Of a stretch of DNA of 12,196 nucleotides, positions 6,446-12,196 are shown piece after piece. The DNA is from Dialister sp. CAG:486 (GTDB lineage: Bacteria; Bacillota; Negativicutes; Veillonellales; Dialisteraceae). Positions within the stretch are counted from its first letter, which is position 1. Every line of letters starts with the position of its first letter. The DNA lies in the NCBI GenBank assembly GCA_000434475.1, contig FR879545.1:16758-28953 (forward strand). Direction: 5' to 3'. Under the pieces are notes generated by a model, which made no database searches, was not told the DNA's origin, and worked only from the letters and a program-made list of their open reading frames with translations. The translations under genes were made by a program, and so were the position numbers.

Positions 6446-7455
6446 GCTTCACCTCCCAGCGCGCGGGCAATGGCGGCTTTTCCGGAAAGGGCAGCGCCCT
6501 TGGCCTCACGCACGCACCAGATGGAGGGGTGCAGGACAGGCGAGACGGCGGGGGCGGGGTCGCCTGTCAGGTAGCAGATCGGAAGGAGGGGCGAGAGATG
6601 GCTGGTCTTCAGCGCATTCTCACCACCGGCGAGGAGGAACTCGGCGACAGCCTCTTCCCAGCCTGCCTTGTCTTTGACGGAGGTGATGATCTCCTCGCCA
6701 TGGATCGTCATCCAGGCGAAATGAAATGGCATACGCGCTGCCGTGAGAGCGAGGCCGCAGGAAAGGAGCGCATCGGCGAGAAGATCCCGCAGTGCATCAT
6801 CCTCTTCATAGTCTGCCGCGAGGATAAGGCGTGTATCGTCTGCGGGCATGCGGTCGCGGACATAGACATCCTCTGTGCGGGCCGTGACCTTCCAGTTGAT
6901 GAGGCGGGGATTATCCCCCGGCTGGTAGGGCGTCGCGCCGAAGTATTCCACCTCTTCATTGCCGGAGAGGCGAAGGAGACTCTTCAGCGTATGTGCGTAG
7001 TCGCCCATCGGACGGGGCAGGACGAGGAGCGTAGTGGCTTTCGCGTCTTTATGGAAATGGAAAAATCCGAACGGGTCTTTCCAGGAAAGGCGGGGAGCGG
7101 GGAGCGTGATGCGTCCCGCATGCGCGGTGTCTACCCGGAAATAGAAGCGTGTCTCGTCCTTCTCTGTTTCATAGCTGTCGTATTCCTTCCCTGCCATCGT
7201 TGCCGTGAGCGAAGAGACAAGGGGGAGGAAGCGGCCTTTGGCGGTGAGGCATACTTCGGCGGCCGCTCCTCTATGTGTGCGGTGCGGGGCAGAAAACGTC
7301 ACCGATACCGATCGGCGCGCCGCATATCCCAGAGAAAGTGCAAGGAGCGGCACCAGAAGGAGCGTGGCGGCGAGCAGGAAGGCTGCGTATAAGTCGTAGA
7401 GGATCATCAAGAGAAGGGCGATGATGACAAGAAAGAGATAAGATAGATAGTTCAT
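6442..7455 (-). CDS. DUF58 (vWA-like) membrane-anchored protein
   Basis: This is a 337-residue protein with two hydrophobic N-terminal helices (about 3-20 and 23-45), a beta-rich middle, and the DUF58 signature YQPGDNPRLINWKVTART at about 177-194. DUF58 proteins are thought to be MoxR clients or partners with a von Willebrand A-like fold; their molecular role is not settled. Its stop overlaps the start of the transglutaminase gene by 4 nt, so the two are coupled. The start is odd: ATG 7455 is the first in-frame ATG after a stop, but the preceding bases (GTGTACATCTT) contain no Shine-Dalgarno. The 505 bp upstream to MoxR are repeat DNA. A later Met17 has no better site. Confidence 0.88.
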   Translation of the reverse strand: MNYLSYLFLVIIALLLMILYDLYAAFLLAATLLLVPLLALSLGYAARRSVSVTFSAPHRTHRGAAAEVCLTAKGRFLPLVSSLTATMAGKEYDSYETEKDETRFYFRVDTAHAGRITLPAPRLSWKDPFGFFHFHKDAKATTLLVLPRPMGDYAHTLKSLLRLSGNEEVEYFGATPYQPGDNPRLINWKVTARTEDVYVRDRMPADDTRLILAADYEEDDALRDLLADALLSCGLALTAARMPFHFAWMTIHGEEIITSVKDKAGWEEAVAEFLLAGGENALKTSHLSPLLPICYLTGDPAPAVSPVLHPSIWCVREAKGAALSGKAAIARALGGEA

Positions 7456-7475
7456 AAGATGTACACTGCTTTAAA

Positions 7476-7512
7476 GGGTTCAGGGTTCAGGGTTCAGGGT
7501 TCAGGGTTCAGG
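7476..7512. repeat. Tandem GGGTTCA heptamer array (5 units)
   Basis: Five perfect head-to-tail copies of GGGTTCA (7476-7510) are followed by GG. The array lies 20 bp upstream of the DUF58 start codon. A single related piece, CCCTGAACC, occurs at 10193-10201 before ttdA. Confidence 0.95.
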
Positions 7513-7514
7513 AA

Positions 7515-7550
7515 AATTAGGAATGAGGAGTTAGGAGTGAGGAGTAAAGG
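7515..7550. repeat. Tandem A[AG]T[TG]AGG heptamer array
   Basis: Four 7-bp units read AATTAGG, AATGAGG, AGTTAGG, AGTGAGG (7515-7542), then a broken unit AGTAAAGG. It follows the GGGTTCA array directly and leads into AAGGTGGCGGCTTCGC (7547-7562), a block repeated at 9995-10010. Confidence 0.85.
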
Positions 7551-7693
7551 TGGCGGCTTCGCCGCGATCCTTCGACTCAGGCCTCAGCTTTTTTGCGCAC
7601 CGCTTGACAAACAAGCGACGTTTTCAACCGCTCAGGATGACGAAACGGGGCGAGGCCCGGAGGTTTGCGATGGCAGGTTTCCCTCGTATCGCC

Positions 7694-7763
7694 AGCCTTC
7701 CCCTCGAGGGGAAGGTGCCCCGCAGGGGCGGATAGGGCACAGTCGGTATGAAAGACAGATGAG
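7694..7763 (+). repeat. 70-bp dispersed GC-rich repeat, copy A
   Basis: It begins with the perfect hairpin CCTTCCCCTCGAGGGGAAGG, then a second short hairpin (CCCCGCAGGGG), GGCGGATAGGG, and ends TATGAAAGACAGATGAG. It differs from the copy at 10021-10090 at roughly eight or nine of 70 positions, with no gaps. Around it (7563-7867) are further pieces such as CTCAGGATGACG, CTCAGGCCTC (twice) and CTCGAAATGACG, the style of dispersed intergenic repeats in gut Firmicutes. I see no gene in 7456-7960. Confidence 0.8.
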
Positions 7764-7867
7764 GAAGGCGGAGAAATGCGCGGCACATGTGGGGAAGCGT
7801 GAGTCTCAGGCCTCGAATGACAAAGATTTCTCGCTTACGCTCGAAATGACGATACGAGAGAGTTTCC

Positions 7868-7954
7868 TAGTCCCCAGTCACAAGTCACTAGTCACCAGTC
7901 ACTCCTAATCCCTAATCCCCAATCCCTAATCCCTAGCTACTAGTCACTAGTCCC
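7868..7954. repeat. Compound heptamer array (NAGTCAC then YAATCCC)
   Basis: The first block is TAGTCCC, CAGTCAC, AAGTCAC, TAGTCAC, CAGTCAC (7868-7902). After TCC comes TAATCCC, TAATCCC, CAATCCC, TAATCCC (7906-7933), then TAGCTAC, TAGTCAC, TAGTCCC (7934-7954) in the same 7-bp phase. The array ends 6 nt from the MoxR stop codon (7961-7963). Confidence 0.93.
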
Positions 7955-7960
7955 CCGCCA

Positions 7961-8896
7961 CTAAACAAGCTCCGGCATGGGGACGGATTTCAAAATATCA
8001 TCGAGCACGCTCGTTGCGGTCTTTCCGGCAAAGCGGGCATCGCCGGAAAGGGTGATACGGTGGGAGAGGGTGTAGGGGGCGACGGCGAGGACGTCATCCG
8101 GGGTCGCGTAAGCTCTGCCCTCCATGAGGGCATGGGCGCGGGTCATGGCGGAAAGCGCCATCGTGCCGCGCGGAGAGATACCGAGCGAGATGTCATGGCT
8201 TTCTCTGGTAGCAGTAGCGATATCCACCATGTAGGCGAAGAGGCTGTCTTCGACGTGGACCTCCGCGGCTCGTTTTCTAAGGGTAAGAAGGTCGTCGGGC
8301 GTGATGACGGCGCTGAGGGACAGAGCGGCGCTCCGGCGGCTGCCCTTCAGGATCTCGATCTCGTTCTCACGGGACGGGTAGCCGACGGTGATGCGGATCA
8401 TGAAGCGGTCGGTCTGCGACTCGGGGAGCTCCTGTGTGCCGGAGGAGCCGAAAGGATTCTGCGTCGCCATGACGATGAAAGGCTTCGGGACGGTGTAGGT
8501 CTTGCCGTCGACCGAGAGGCGCCCTTCCTGCATGACCTCAAGAAGCGCGGACTGTGTCTTCGGAGAGGCACGGTTGATCTCATCGGCGAGGAAGAAATTC
8601 GTCATCGCACTGCCTGCCACGTAGCGAAAGCTGCCGGAGGCTTTGTCGTACATGGAAAATCCCGTGATATCCGAGGGCAGGACATCGGGGGTGAACTGCA
8701 TACGCTTGTAGTCAAGCCCGAGTGTGCGGGTGAAGGCGACGGCCATGGTCGTCTTGCCCACGCCGGGGATGTCATCGATCAGGATATGGCCGCCTGCCAA
8801 GATGGCGGTCAGTATACGGCGGAGCACATCGTCCTTGCCCAGGACGGCTTTGCCTGTCTCCGCGAGAATGGCGTCTATGGTTTCTTTGGTATTCAT
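7961..8896 (-). CDS. MoxR family AAA+ ATPase
   Basis: This 311-residue protein matches MoxR ATPases in length and motifs. It has Walker A GVGKTT (45-50), Walker B FFLADEINR (101-109, Asp105-Glu106), sensor 1 in MATQNP (Asn147), the ELPESQTDRF stretch (156-165) and sensor 2 in SPRG (Arg243). MoxR proteins are cytoplasmic chaperone-like ATPases thought to act on metal-ion/vWA-domain partners, here most likely the DUF58 protein downstream. The start is ATG 8896, with AAAGGAGG 5 nt upstream. MoxR and DUF58 genes are usually adjacent or overlapping; here they are 505 bp apart, with heptamer arrays at both ends of the gap. Co-transcription is still possible because I see no T-run terminator in the gap. 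Confidence 0.95.
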   Translation of the reverse strand: MNTKETIDAILAETGKAVLGKDDVLRRILTAILAGGHILIDDIPGVGKTTMAVAFTRTLGLDYKRMQFTPDVLPSDITGFSMYDKASGSFRYVAGSAMTNFFLADEINRASPKTQSALLEVMQEGRLSVDGKTYTVPKPFIVMATQNPFGSSGTQELPESQTDRFMIRITVGYPSRENEIEILKGSRRSAALSLSAVITPDDLLTLRKRAAEVHVEDSLFAYMVDIATATRESHDISLGISPRGTMALSAMTRAHALMEGRAYATPDDVLAVAPYTLSHRITLSGDARFAGKTATSVLDDILKSVPMPELV

Positions 8897-8923
8897 GAGG
8901 GCCTCCTTTATTTATACCCTACT

Positions 8924-8929
8924 ATTATA
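8924..8929 (-). promoter_or_regulatory. Possible -10 box for the MoxR operon
   Basis: A perfect TATAAT lies on the minus strand 28 nt upstream of the MoxR ATG, but the sequence 17 bp further upstream (GCAGCC) is not a -35. It would need an activator or be weak. The 135-bp gap to LysR holds nothing else except the heptamers at the LysR end. Confidence 0.4.
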
Positions 8930-9021
8930 CAACGATTGGGGAAGGGGGCTGCGGCACATCCGTCTGAAGTCTGATTTCTGAGATCGAGCGGTGTAAGGAA
9001 GAGGGGGCCGAAGCGTTTCCA

Positions 9022-9035
9022 TAGTCACCAGTCAC
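9022..9035. repeat. Two heptamers (TAGTCAC, CAGTCAC) overlapping the LysR stop
   Basis: TAGTCAC (9022-9028) and CAGTCAC (9029-9035) match the NAGTCAC array at 7868-7902. Read on the minus strand, the TGA stop of the LysR gene (9032-9034) lies inside the first GTGACTG unit. Confidence 0.7.
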
Positions 9036-9904
9036 CTCACATACCTTCTTTTCACAAAACGGATAAACTCTTCGAGCCCATGAGGGAGAAAGATGCCCTT
9101 TTTCCAGAGGATGCCAAACTTGGTGCTGATTTCCGGCGTGACCGGGATGCGGACGAAACGCTCCTCATCGATGGGAATGGATGAGTAGAGAAAGGCGCCG
9201 CAGCGGCCGCTTTCCAGATAGTTCATCATCGTCGTCAGCTGGCTGAGGTAGAGCTTCACGTGCGGCGTGAGGCCGAGGGCGCGGAAGGCGGCGGTGATGG
9301 TGAGTGTCTGTACCGAGTCCATGTGGAAGAGGAGCAGCGTTTCCTCAGAAAGGGCAGGCAGGCTGACGGATGTCAGATGCGAGAGGGGATGATTTTTGGA
9401 AACGCAGTAGACATAGTGATCCTCTTTCATCGTATAGTAGTGGTACTGCTCCAGATTATATATATCGAGATTCCCCAAAAGGATGTCCAGTTTTTCCTCC
9501 TGTACGAGCTCGGCGGCGCGGTGGGAGGCGCATTCGGAGAGCTCGAGCGGGACAGGACATACCGCTTCGAAGGCATCAGAGAGAGCGGGAAGGAAGATGG
9601 TGGACAGGATCGGAGGAATGCCGACACGGATGGGACGCACGGAGAGTGCGGCTTGACTGAATTCCTCCTGCATATTCCTCGCGCGCTGTAGGAGGTCATT
9701 GGCTCTTTCATAAAAAGCGGCGCCTTCTTCCGTAAGATGGATGCGGTTCGGCGTGTGAAGGAAAAGGGAAATGTGGAACTCTTTCTCCAGCTCATGGATG
9801 GCGGTGGAAATCGTCGGCTGGGAAATGTAGAGGGCTTTCGCTGCGCGGACGATGCTGTGATAACGGCAGACGGCGCAGAAATAAGTGAGCTGCTGTAAGG
9901 TCAT
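9032..9904 (-). CDS. LysR-type transcriptional regulator, divergent from ttdAB
   Basis: This 290-residue protein has the LysR winged helix-turn-helix at the N-terminus (MTLQQLTYFCAV at 1-12, recognition region AAKALYISQPTISTAIHELE at 21-40). An effector-binding domain of normal length follows (about 90-285). ATG 9904 has AAAGGAGT about 8 nt upstream. It is transcribed away from ttdA, and its promoter and the ttdA promoter face each other around an inverted repeat. By LysR convention it probably activates ttdAB and represses itself, with tartrate, fumarate or a related acid as a possible co-inducer (inference). E. coli ttdAB is also next to a LysR regulator (TtdR), but I cannot show orthology. 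The C-terminal KRRYVR tail ends inside a heptamer repeat. Confidence 0.92.
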   Translation of the reverse strand: MTLQQLTYFCAVCRYHSIVRAAKALYISQPTISTAIHELEKEFHISLFLHTPNRIHLTEEGAAFYERANDLLQRARNMQEEFSQAALSVRPIRVGIPPILSTIFLPALSDAFEAVCPVPLELSECASHRAAELVQEEKLDILLGNLDIYNLEQYHYYTMKEDHYVYCVSKNHPLSHLTSVSLPALSEETLLLFHMDSVQTLTITAAFRALGLTPHVKLYLSQLTTMMNYLESGRCGAFLYSSIPIDEERFVRIPVTPEISTKFGILWKKGIFLPHGLEEFIRFVKRRYVR

Positions 9905-9994
9905 GGGAAGACTCCTTTGGGAAAATTGGGGGGAGCCCGTAGGGCGTAGCGCCCCTTTTGATTGTGGATGAAAGCTCTTCTCGAATGAGGAATG

Positions 9995-10010
9995 AAGGTG
10001 GCGGCTTCGC
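9995..10010 (+). repeat. Second copy of block AAGGTGGCGGCTTCGC
   Basis: The 16-bp sequence is identical to 7547-7562, and the bases before it (GAGGAATG) resemble the GAGGAGTA there. It is followed 10 bp later by copy B of the 70-bp repeat, whereas at the first site the same two blocks are 131 bp apart. Confidence 0.75.
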
Positions 10011-10020
10011 GCACCGGTTT

Positions 10021-10090
10021 AGCCTTCCCCTCAAGGGGAAGGTGCTCCGAAGGGGCGGATAGGGTACCTGCGGCATGAAAGACAGATGAG
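10021..10090 (+). repeat. 70-bp dispersed GC-rich repeat, copy B
   Basis: This is a near-copy of 7694-7763, starting AGCCTTCCCCTCAAGGGGAA and ending ATGAAAGACAGATGAG. It lies in the LysR leader. From 10138 to 10186 a further hairpin-rich piece follows (ACCGC/GCGGT and CCCCTT/AAGGGG stems). I see no gene in 9905-10375. Confidence 0.8.
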
Positions 10091-10214
10091 CAAAATGGAA
10101 AATGCGTCTGCAAACATAGTGACACTCACGTAAGCACCCGAGCACCGCTGGCGCGGTCCCCCTTCCTCATAAGGGGAATGCTGCCACCACAACCCTGAAC
10201 CTTCATTTCTTTTT

Positions 10215-10243
10215 AGTATAGTTTTTTCTGAAGCTAACTTCAA
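10215..10243 (-). promoter_or_regulatory. Promoter of the LysR-type regulator
   Basis: On the minus strand there is a -35 TTGAAG (10238-10243), a 17-bp spacer and a -10 TATACT (10215-10220). Transcription would start near 10208, giving a ~300-nt leader that contains repeat copy B. The -35 lies within the inverted-repeat operator. Confidence 0.7.
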
Positions 10244-10253
10244 TATTCAGAAA
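10225..10253. promoter_or_regulatory. Putative LysR operator between lysR and ttdA
   Basis: TTTCTGAA (10225-10232) and TTCAGAAA (10246-10253) form a perfect 8-bp inverted repeat separated by 13 nt. A nested perfect repeat, TGAAG/CTTCA (10229-10233, 10238-10242), overlaps the left arm. The outer repeat is centred at about -50 from the predicted ttdA start, overlaps the LysR -35, and abuts the ttdA -35. Confidence 0.6.
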
Positions 10254-10282
10254 TTTATTTTTATCTGAAAGAGGACTATACT
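10254..10282 (+). promoter_or_regulatory. Promoter of ttdAB
   Basis: There is a -35 TTTATT (10254-10259, weak), a 17-bp spacer and a -10 TATACT (10277-10282). The start would be near 10289, with a ~87-nt leader. A poor -35 next to an inverted repeat fits an activator-dependent promoter. In the leader, TCAGCTG (10330-10336) and CAGCTGA (10353-10359) can pair just before the ribosome binding site. Confidence 0.65.
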
Positions 10283-10375
10283 GCAGACAGTCAAGGGGAG
10301 CAGTGAGAGCTTCCTATAAAGTAAAAGGGTCAGCTGAGACGCGAAAAACTGGCAGCTGATCGAAGGAGGATCCAA

Positions 10376-11278
10376 ATGAAAACTGGAGTAGAAAAACTGA
10401 CCGATGTCATGGCTCATTTTCTGGGACATACCGCCATCCGTTTGCCGGATGATGTGATCGCGAAACTGGAAGAACTGCGCGACAAAGAGGACCATCCGCT
10501 TGCGAAGGTCATTTATCGCACGATGTTTAGAAATCAGAGGCTCGCCGAAGAGCTGCAGCGCCCGTCCTGTCAGGATACGGGTGTCCCGCAGTATTGGGTA
10601 CGCTGCGGCACCGCATTTCCTTATATCAATGAACTGGAAGACCTGCTGCGCGAAGCCACCATTCAGGCGACCTTTGAGACGCCGCTTCGCCACAACTCGG
10701 TTGAGACTTTTGATGAATACAATACAGGTAAGAATGTCGGCAAGGGGACGCCGACTGTCTGGTGGGATATCATCCCCCATTCGGATCAGTGTGAGATCTA
10801 CACTTACCTGTCCGGCGGCGGCTGCTCGCTTCCCGGCTGCGCGACCGTGCTGATGCCTGGCGAAGGCTATGAAGGTATTGTGAAATTTGTCATGGACCGC
10901 ATGACTTCTTATGGTCTCAATGCCTGCCCGCCGCTCCTGATCGGTATCGGTGTCGGCACCTCTGTCGAGACAGCAGCGCTGAACTCCAAGAAAGCCCTCA
11001 TGCGTCCGGTAGACAGCCACAGCGACAATCCAAGAGCTGCCAAGATGGAGAAGCTCTTAGAAGATGGCATCAATGCACTCGGCCTTGGACCGCAGGGTAT
11101 GGGCGGGCACTACTCTGTCATGGGTGTCCATATCGAGAATACGGCACGCCATCCATCCGTCATCGGCTGTGCGCTGAATGTAGGCTGCTGGAGCCATCGC
11201 CGCGGTCATATCATTTTCGATAAAGACCTGAACTTTACCACCGATACCCATAGCCATTTCGTATATGAAGAGAAATAA
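10376..11278 (+). CDS. ttdA: L(+)-tartrate dehydratase (class I fumarase-like) alpha subunit
   Basis: This 300-residue protein closely resembles E. coli TtdA as I recall it, in length and in blocks such as RP.CQDTG, APLRHN-like TPLRHNSVE, FDE.NTGKN, DIIP, NACPPLLIGIG..TSVETAA, GPQGMGG.SSVMGVHIE-like and GCW.HRRG. It supplies the 4Fe-4S cluster, with ligands expected at Cys65 (CQDTG), Cys184 (ACPP) and Cys271 (GCWSHRRG). With TtdB it dehydrates L(+)-tartrate to oxaloacetate. Split class I fumarases share these motifs, so fumarate hydratase is a real alternative. The start is ATG 10376 with GAAGGAGG about 6 nt upstream. It is followed by ttdB after 15 nt. No ttdT-type antiporter is adjacent. 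Confidence 0.9.
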   Translation: MKTGVEKLTDVMAHFLGHTAIRLPDDVIAKLEELRDKEDHPLAKVIYRTMFRNQRLAEELQRPSCQDTGVPQYWVRCGTAFPYINELEDLLREATIQATFETPLRHNSVETFDEYNTGKNVGKGTPTVWWDIIPHSDQCEIYTYLSGGGCSLPGCATVLMPGEGYEGIVKFVMDRMTSYGLNACPPLLIGIGVGTSVETAALNSKKALMRPVDSHSDNPRAAKMEKLLEDGINALGLGPQGMGGHYSVMGVHIENTARHPSVIGCALNVGCWSHRRGHIIFDKDLNFTTDTHSHFVYEEK

Positions 11279-11293
11279 GGAAGGGAGACTATC

Positions 11294-11923
11294 ATGGCTG
11301 TCATCGTGAAAGAAGATAAAAAAATCCTGGTTACTCCGATTTCCAGAGAAGATCTGAAAGATATTCATATCGGAGACATTGTGTATCTCTCCGGGGATCT
11401 CACCACCTGTCGTGACGTGGCTCATCGCCGCGTCGTCGAAGAAGGACGGGAGATCCCGGTCGATGTCAGAGACGAGGCCATTCTCCATGCCGGACCGATC
11501 ATTCGACCTCATGATGACGGGACTTATGAAATGGTCTCCGTCGGTCCGACCACATCCATGCGTATGGAGAAATTCGAGTATGAATTCATCAAAACGACCG
11601 GCGTCCGCGTCATCGTAGGCAAAGGTGGCATGCGCGAAAATACCGAGCGCGGCTGTAAGGAATTTGGTGCGATCCACTGCGTATTCCCTGCGGGCAATGC
11701 CGTCGTCGCTGCCAAAGAGGTCGAAGAAATCGTCGAAGCCCAGTGGAAGGATCTGGGCATGCCGGAAACCCTCTGGCACTGCCATGTCAAAGAATTCGGC
11801 CCGCTGATCGTATCTATCGATTCGTATGGAAGAAACTACTTCGAAGAAATGAAAGTGGAATACAACAAGAGAAAAGGAAAAGAAATCGAACGTATCAGCA
11901 AAGAGGTCGGATTCATTCAATAA
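11294..11923 (+). CDS. ttdB: L(+)-tartrate dehydratase (class I fumarase-like) beta subunit
   Basis: This 209-residue protein matches TtdB in size and conserved blocks. These are LTTCRDVAHRR (36-46), AILHAGPIIR (62-71), GPTTSMRM (84-91), VGKGGM (108-113), FPAGNAVVAA and HVKEFGPLIVSID. The swivelling beta subunit completes the active site over the alpha-subunit iron-sulfur cluster. The ribosome binding site AAGGAAGGGAG lies in the 15-nt gap after ttdA, so the two are one operon. Compared with E. coli TtdB there is a short N-terminal extension (about five residues) before the KKILVTPI strand. No clear terminator follows; the next 273 bp contain only repeats. Confidence 0.92.
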   Translation: MAVIVKEDKKILVTPISREDLKDIHIGDIVYLSGDLTTCRDVAHRRVVEEGREIPVDVRDEAILHAGPIIRPHDDGTYEMVSVGPTTSMRMEKFEYEFIKTTGVRVIVGKGGMRENTERGCKEFGAIHCVFPAGNAVVAAKEVEEIVEAQWKDLGMPETLWHCHVKEFGPLIVSIDSYGRNYFEEMKVEYNKRKGKEIERISKEVGFIQ

Positions 11924-12020
11924 GAAGAAAAGGCGATGTGAAATAACGATCATCTCATTTTCGCGTTCCATCTGCCGCGGGGGACTTGCAGCTCTCATAG
12001 GAGTGACCGGGAAACCTTAT

Positions 12021-12066
12021 CTCGCCTGTCTTTTATACCATAGTCACCCTATCCGCCCCTTTCGGG
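12021..12066 (-). repeat. 70-bp dispersed repeat, partial copy C
   Basis: On the minus strand this reads CCCGAAAGGGGCGGATAGGG, then GGTATAAAAGACAGGCGAG, aligning to the right two thirds of copies A and B. The leading CCTTCCCC hairpin is missing and replaced by unrelated AT-rich sequence from 12067. Confidence 0.7.
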
Positions 12067-12099
12067 TAATGCTATTAAGTTAAGCGGAAGAACGTTCTT

Positions 12100-12140
12100 G
12101 GCTCCCCATCGGGGGAACTGCCCGAAGGGCTGAGGGGGCT
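12100..12140. repeat. Compact stem-loop repeat after ttdB
   Basis: An outer stem, GGCTCCC (12100-12106) with GGGGGCT (12134-12140), encloses the perfect hairpin GCCC-GAA-GGGC (12120-12130). A competing hairpin, CCCC-ATC-GGGG (12104-12114), is also possible. The type is common among intergenic repeats of gut Firmicutes (from memory). A perfect 12-bp palindrome, AAGAACGTTCTT, lies just before it (12088-12099). No gene is visible in 11924-12196. Confidence 0.55.
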
Positions 12141-12196
12141 ACGTAGCGGTATTACATGAAAGTGTTGGGATATCAATAGCATCGGACTATTCAACA

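Noticed and set aside
7476..7512. Telomere-like or origin-like iteron repeat
   Set aside because: GGGTTCA tandem units resemble telomere repeats, but they are internal, few, and not accompanied by replication genes or DnaA boxes.
7459..7908. Open frame of 149 codons through the MoxR-DUF58 gap
   Set aside because: It translates tandem heptamers and dispersed hairpin repeats, lacks a ribosome binding site, and shows no conserved motif.
7868..7954. CRISPR array
   Set aside because: The units are 7 bp and contiguous, with no spacers and no cas genes.
10247..11020. Minus-strand open frame of 257 codons opposite ttdA
   Set aside because: It is antisense to a strongly supported gene and has no recognisable motif.
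11057..11998. Minus-strand open frame of 313 codons opposite ttdB
   Set aside because: It is antisense to ttdB and F/D-rich from complementing its codons; there is no family match.

Overview
The window looks like ordinary chromosome from a fermentative, low-to-mid GC Firmicute. My best guess is the Negativicutes (Veillonella/Megasphaera/Dialister-like). The guess rests on split TtdA/TtdB-type tartrate dehydratase or class I fumarase subunits, paired AEC carriers, AAGGAGG-type ribosome binding sites and repeat-rich intergenic DNA. No 16S or marker gene is present, so the assignment is inference.

Layout, left to right. (1) The 3' end of a DUF805-like membrane protein (+). A 161-bp MITE-like element sits exactly in the TA of its stop codon, and the gene's terminator follows. 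(2) An EamA/DMT-family transporter (+) with its own promoter. (3) A structurally unusual tRNA-Cys(GCA) gene (-) with its own promoter and terminator. (4) Two tandem AEC-family carriers (-), translationally coupled. (5) A MoxR ATPase - DUF58 - transglutaminase set (-). This is the widespread chaperone/vWA-like/transglutaminase cassette, but the MoxR gene is separated from DUF58 by 505 bp of repeat DNA. (6) A LysR-type regulator (-) divergent from ttdA-ttdB (+). The two promoters overlap an inverted-repeat operator, so the regulator probably controls dehydratase expression and itself. (7) A 3' non-coding stretch with further repeats.

Intergenic DNA is distinctive. Short tandem arrays of several different 7-bp units (GGGTTCA, A[AG]T[TG]AGG, NAGTCAC, YAATCCC) lie close to or against gene ends, and a ~70-bp GC-rich hairpin repeat family occurs three times. 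The heptamer arrays resemble in form the STRR heptanucleotide repeats described in cyanobacteria.

I see no clear new multi-gene system. The two best leads are the aberrant but apparently expressed tRNA-Cys and the heptamer arrays. No CRISPR array, phage gene, complete insertion sequence or rRNA is visible.
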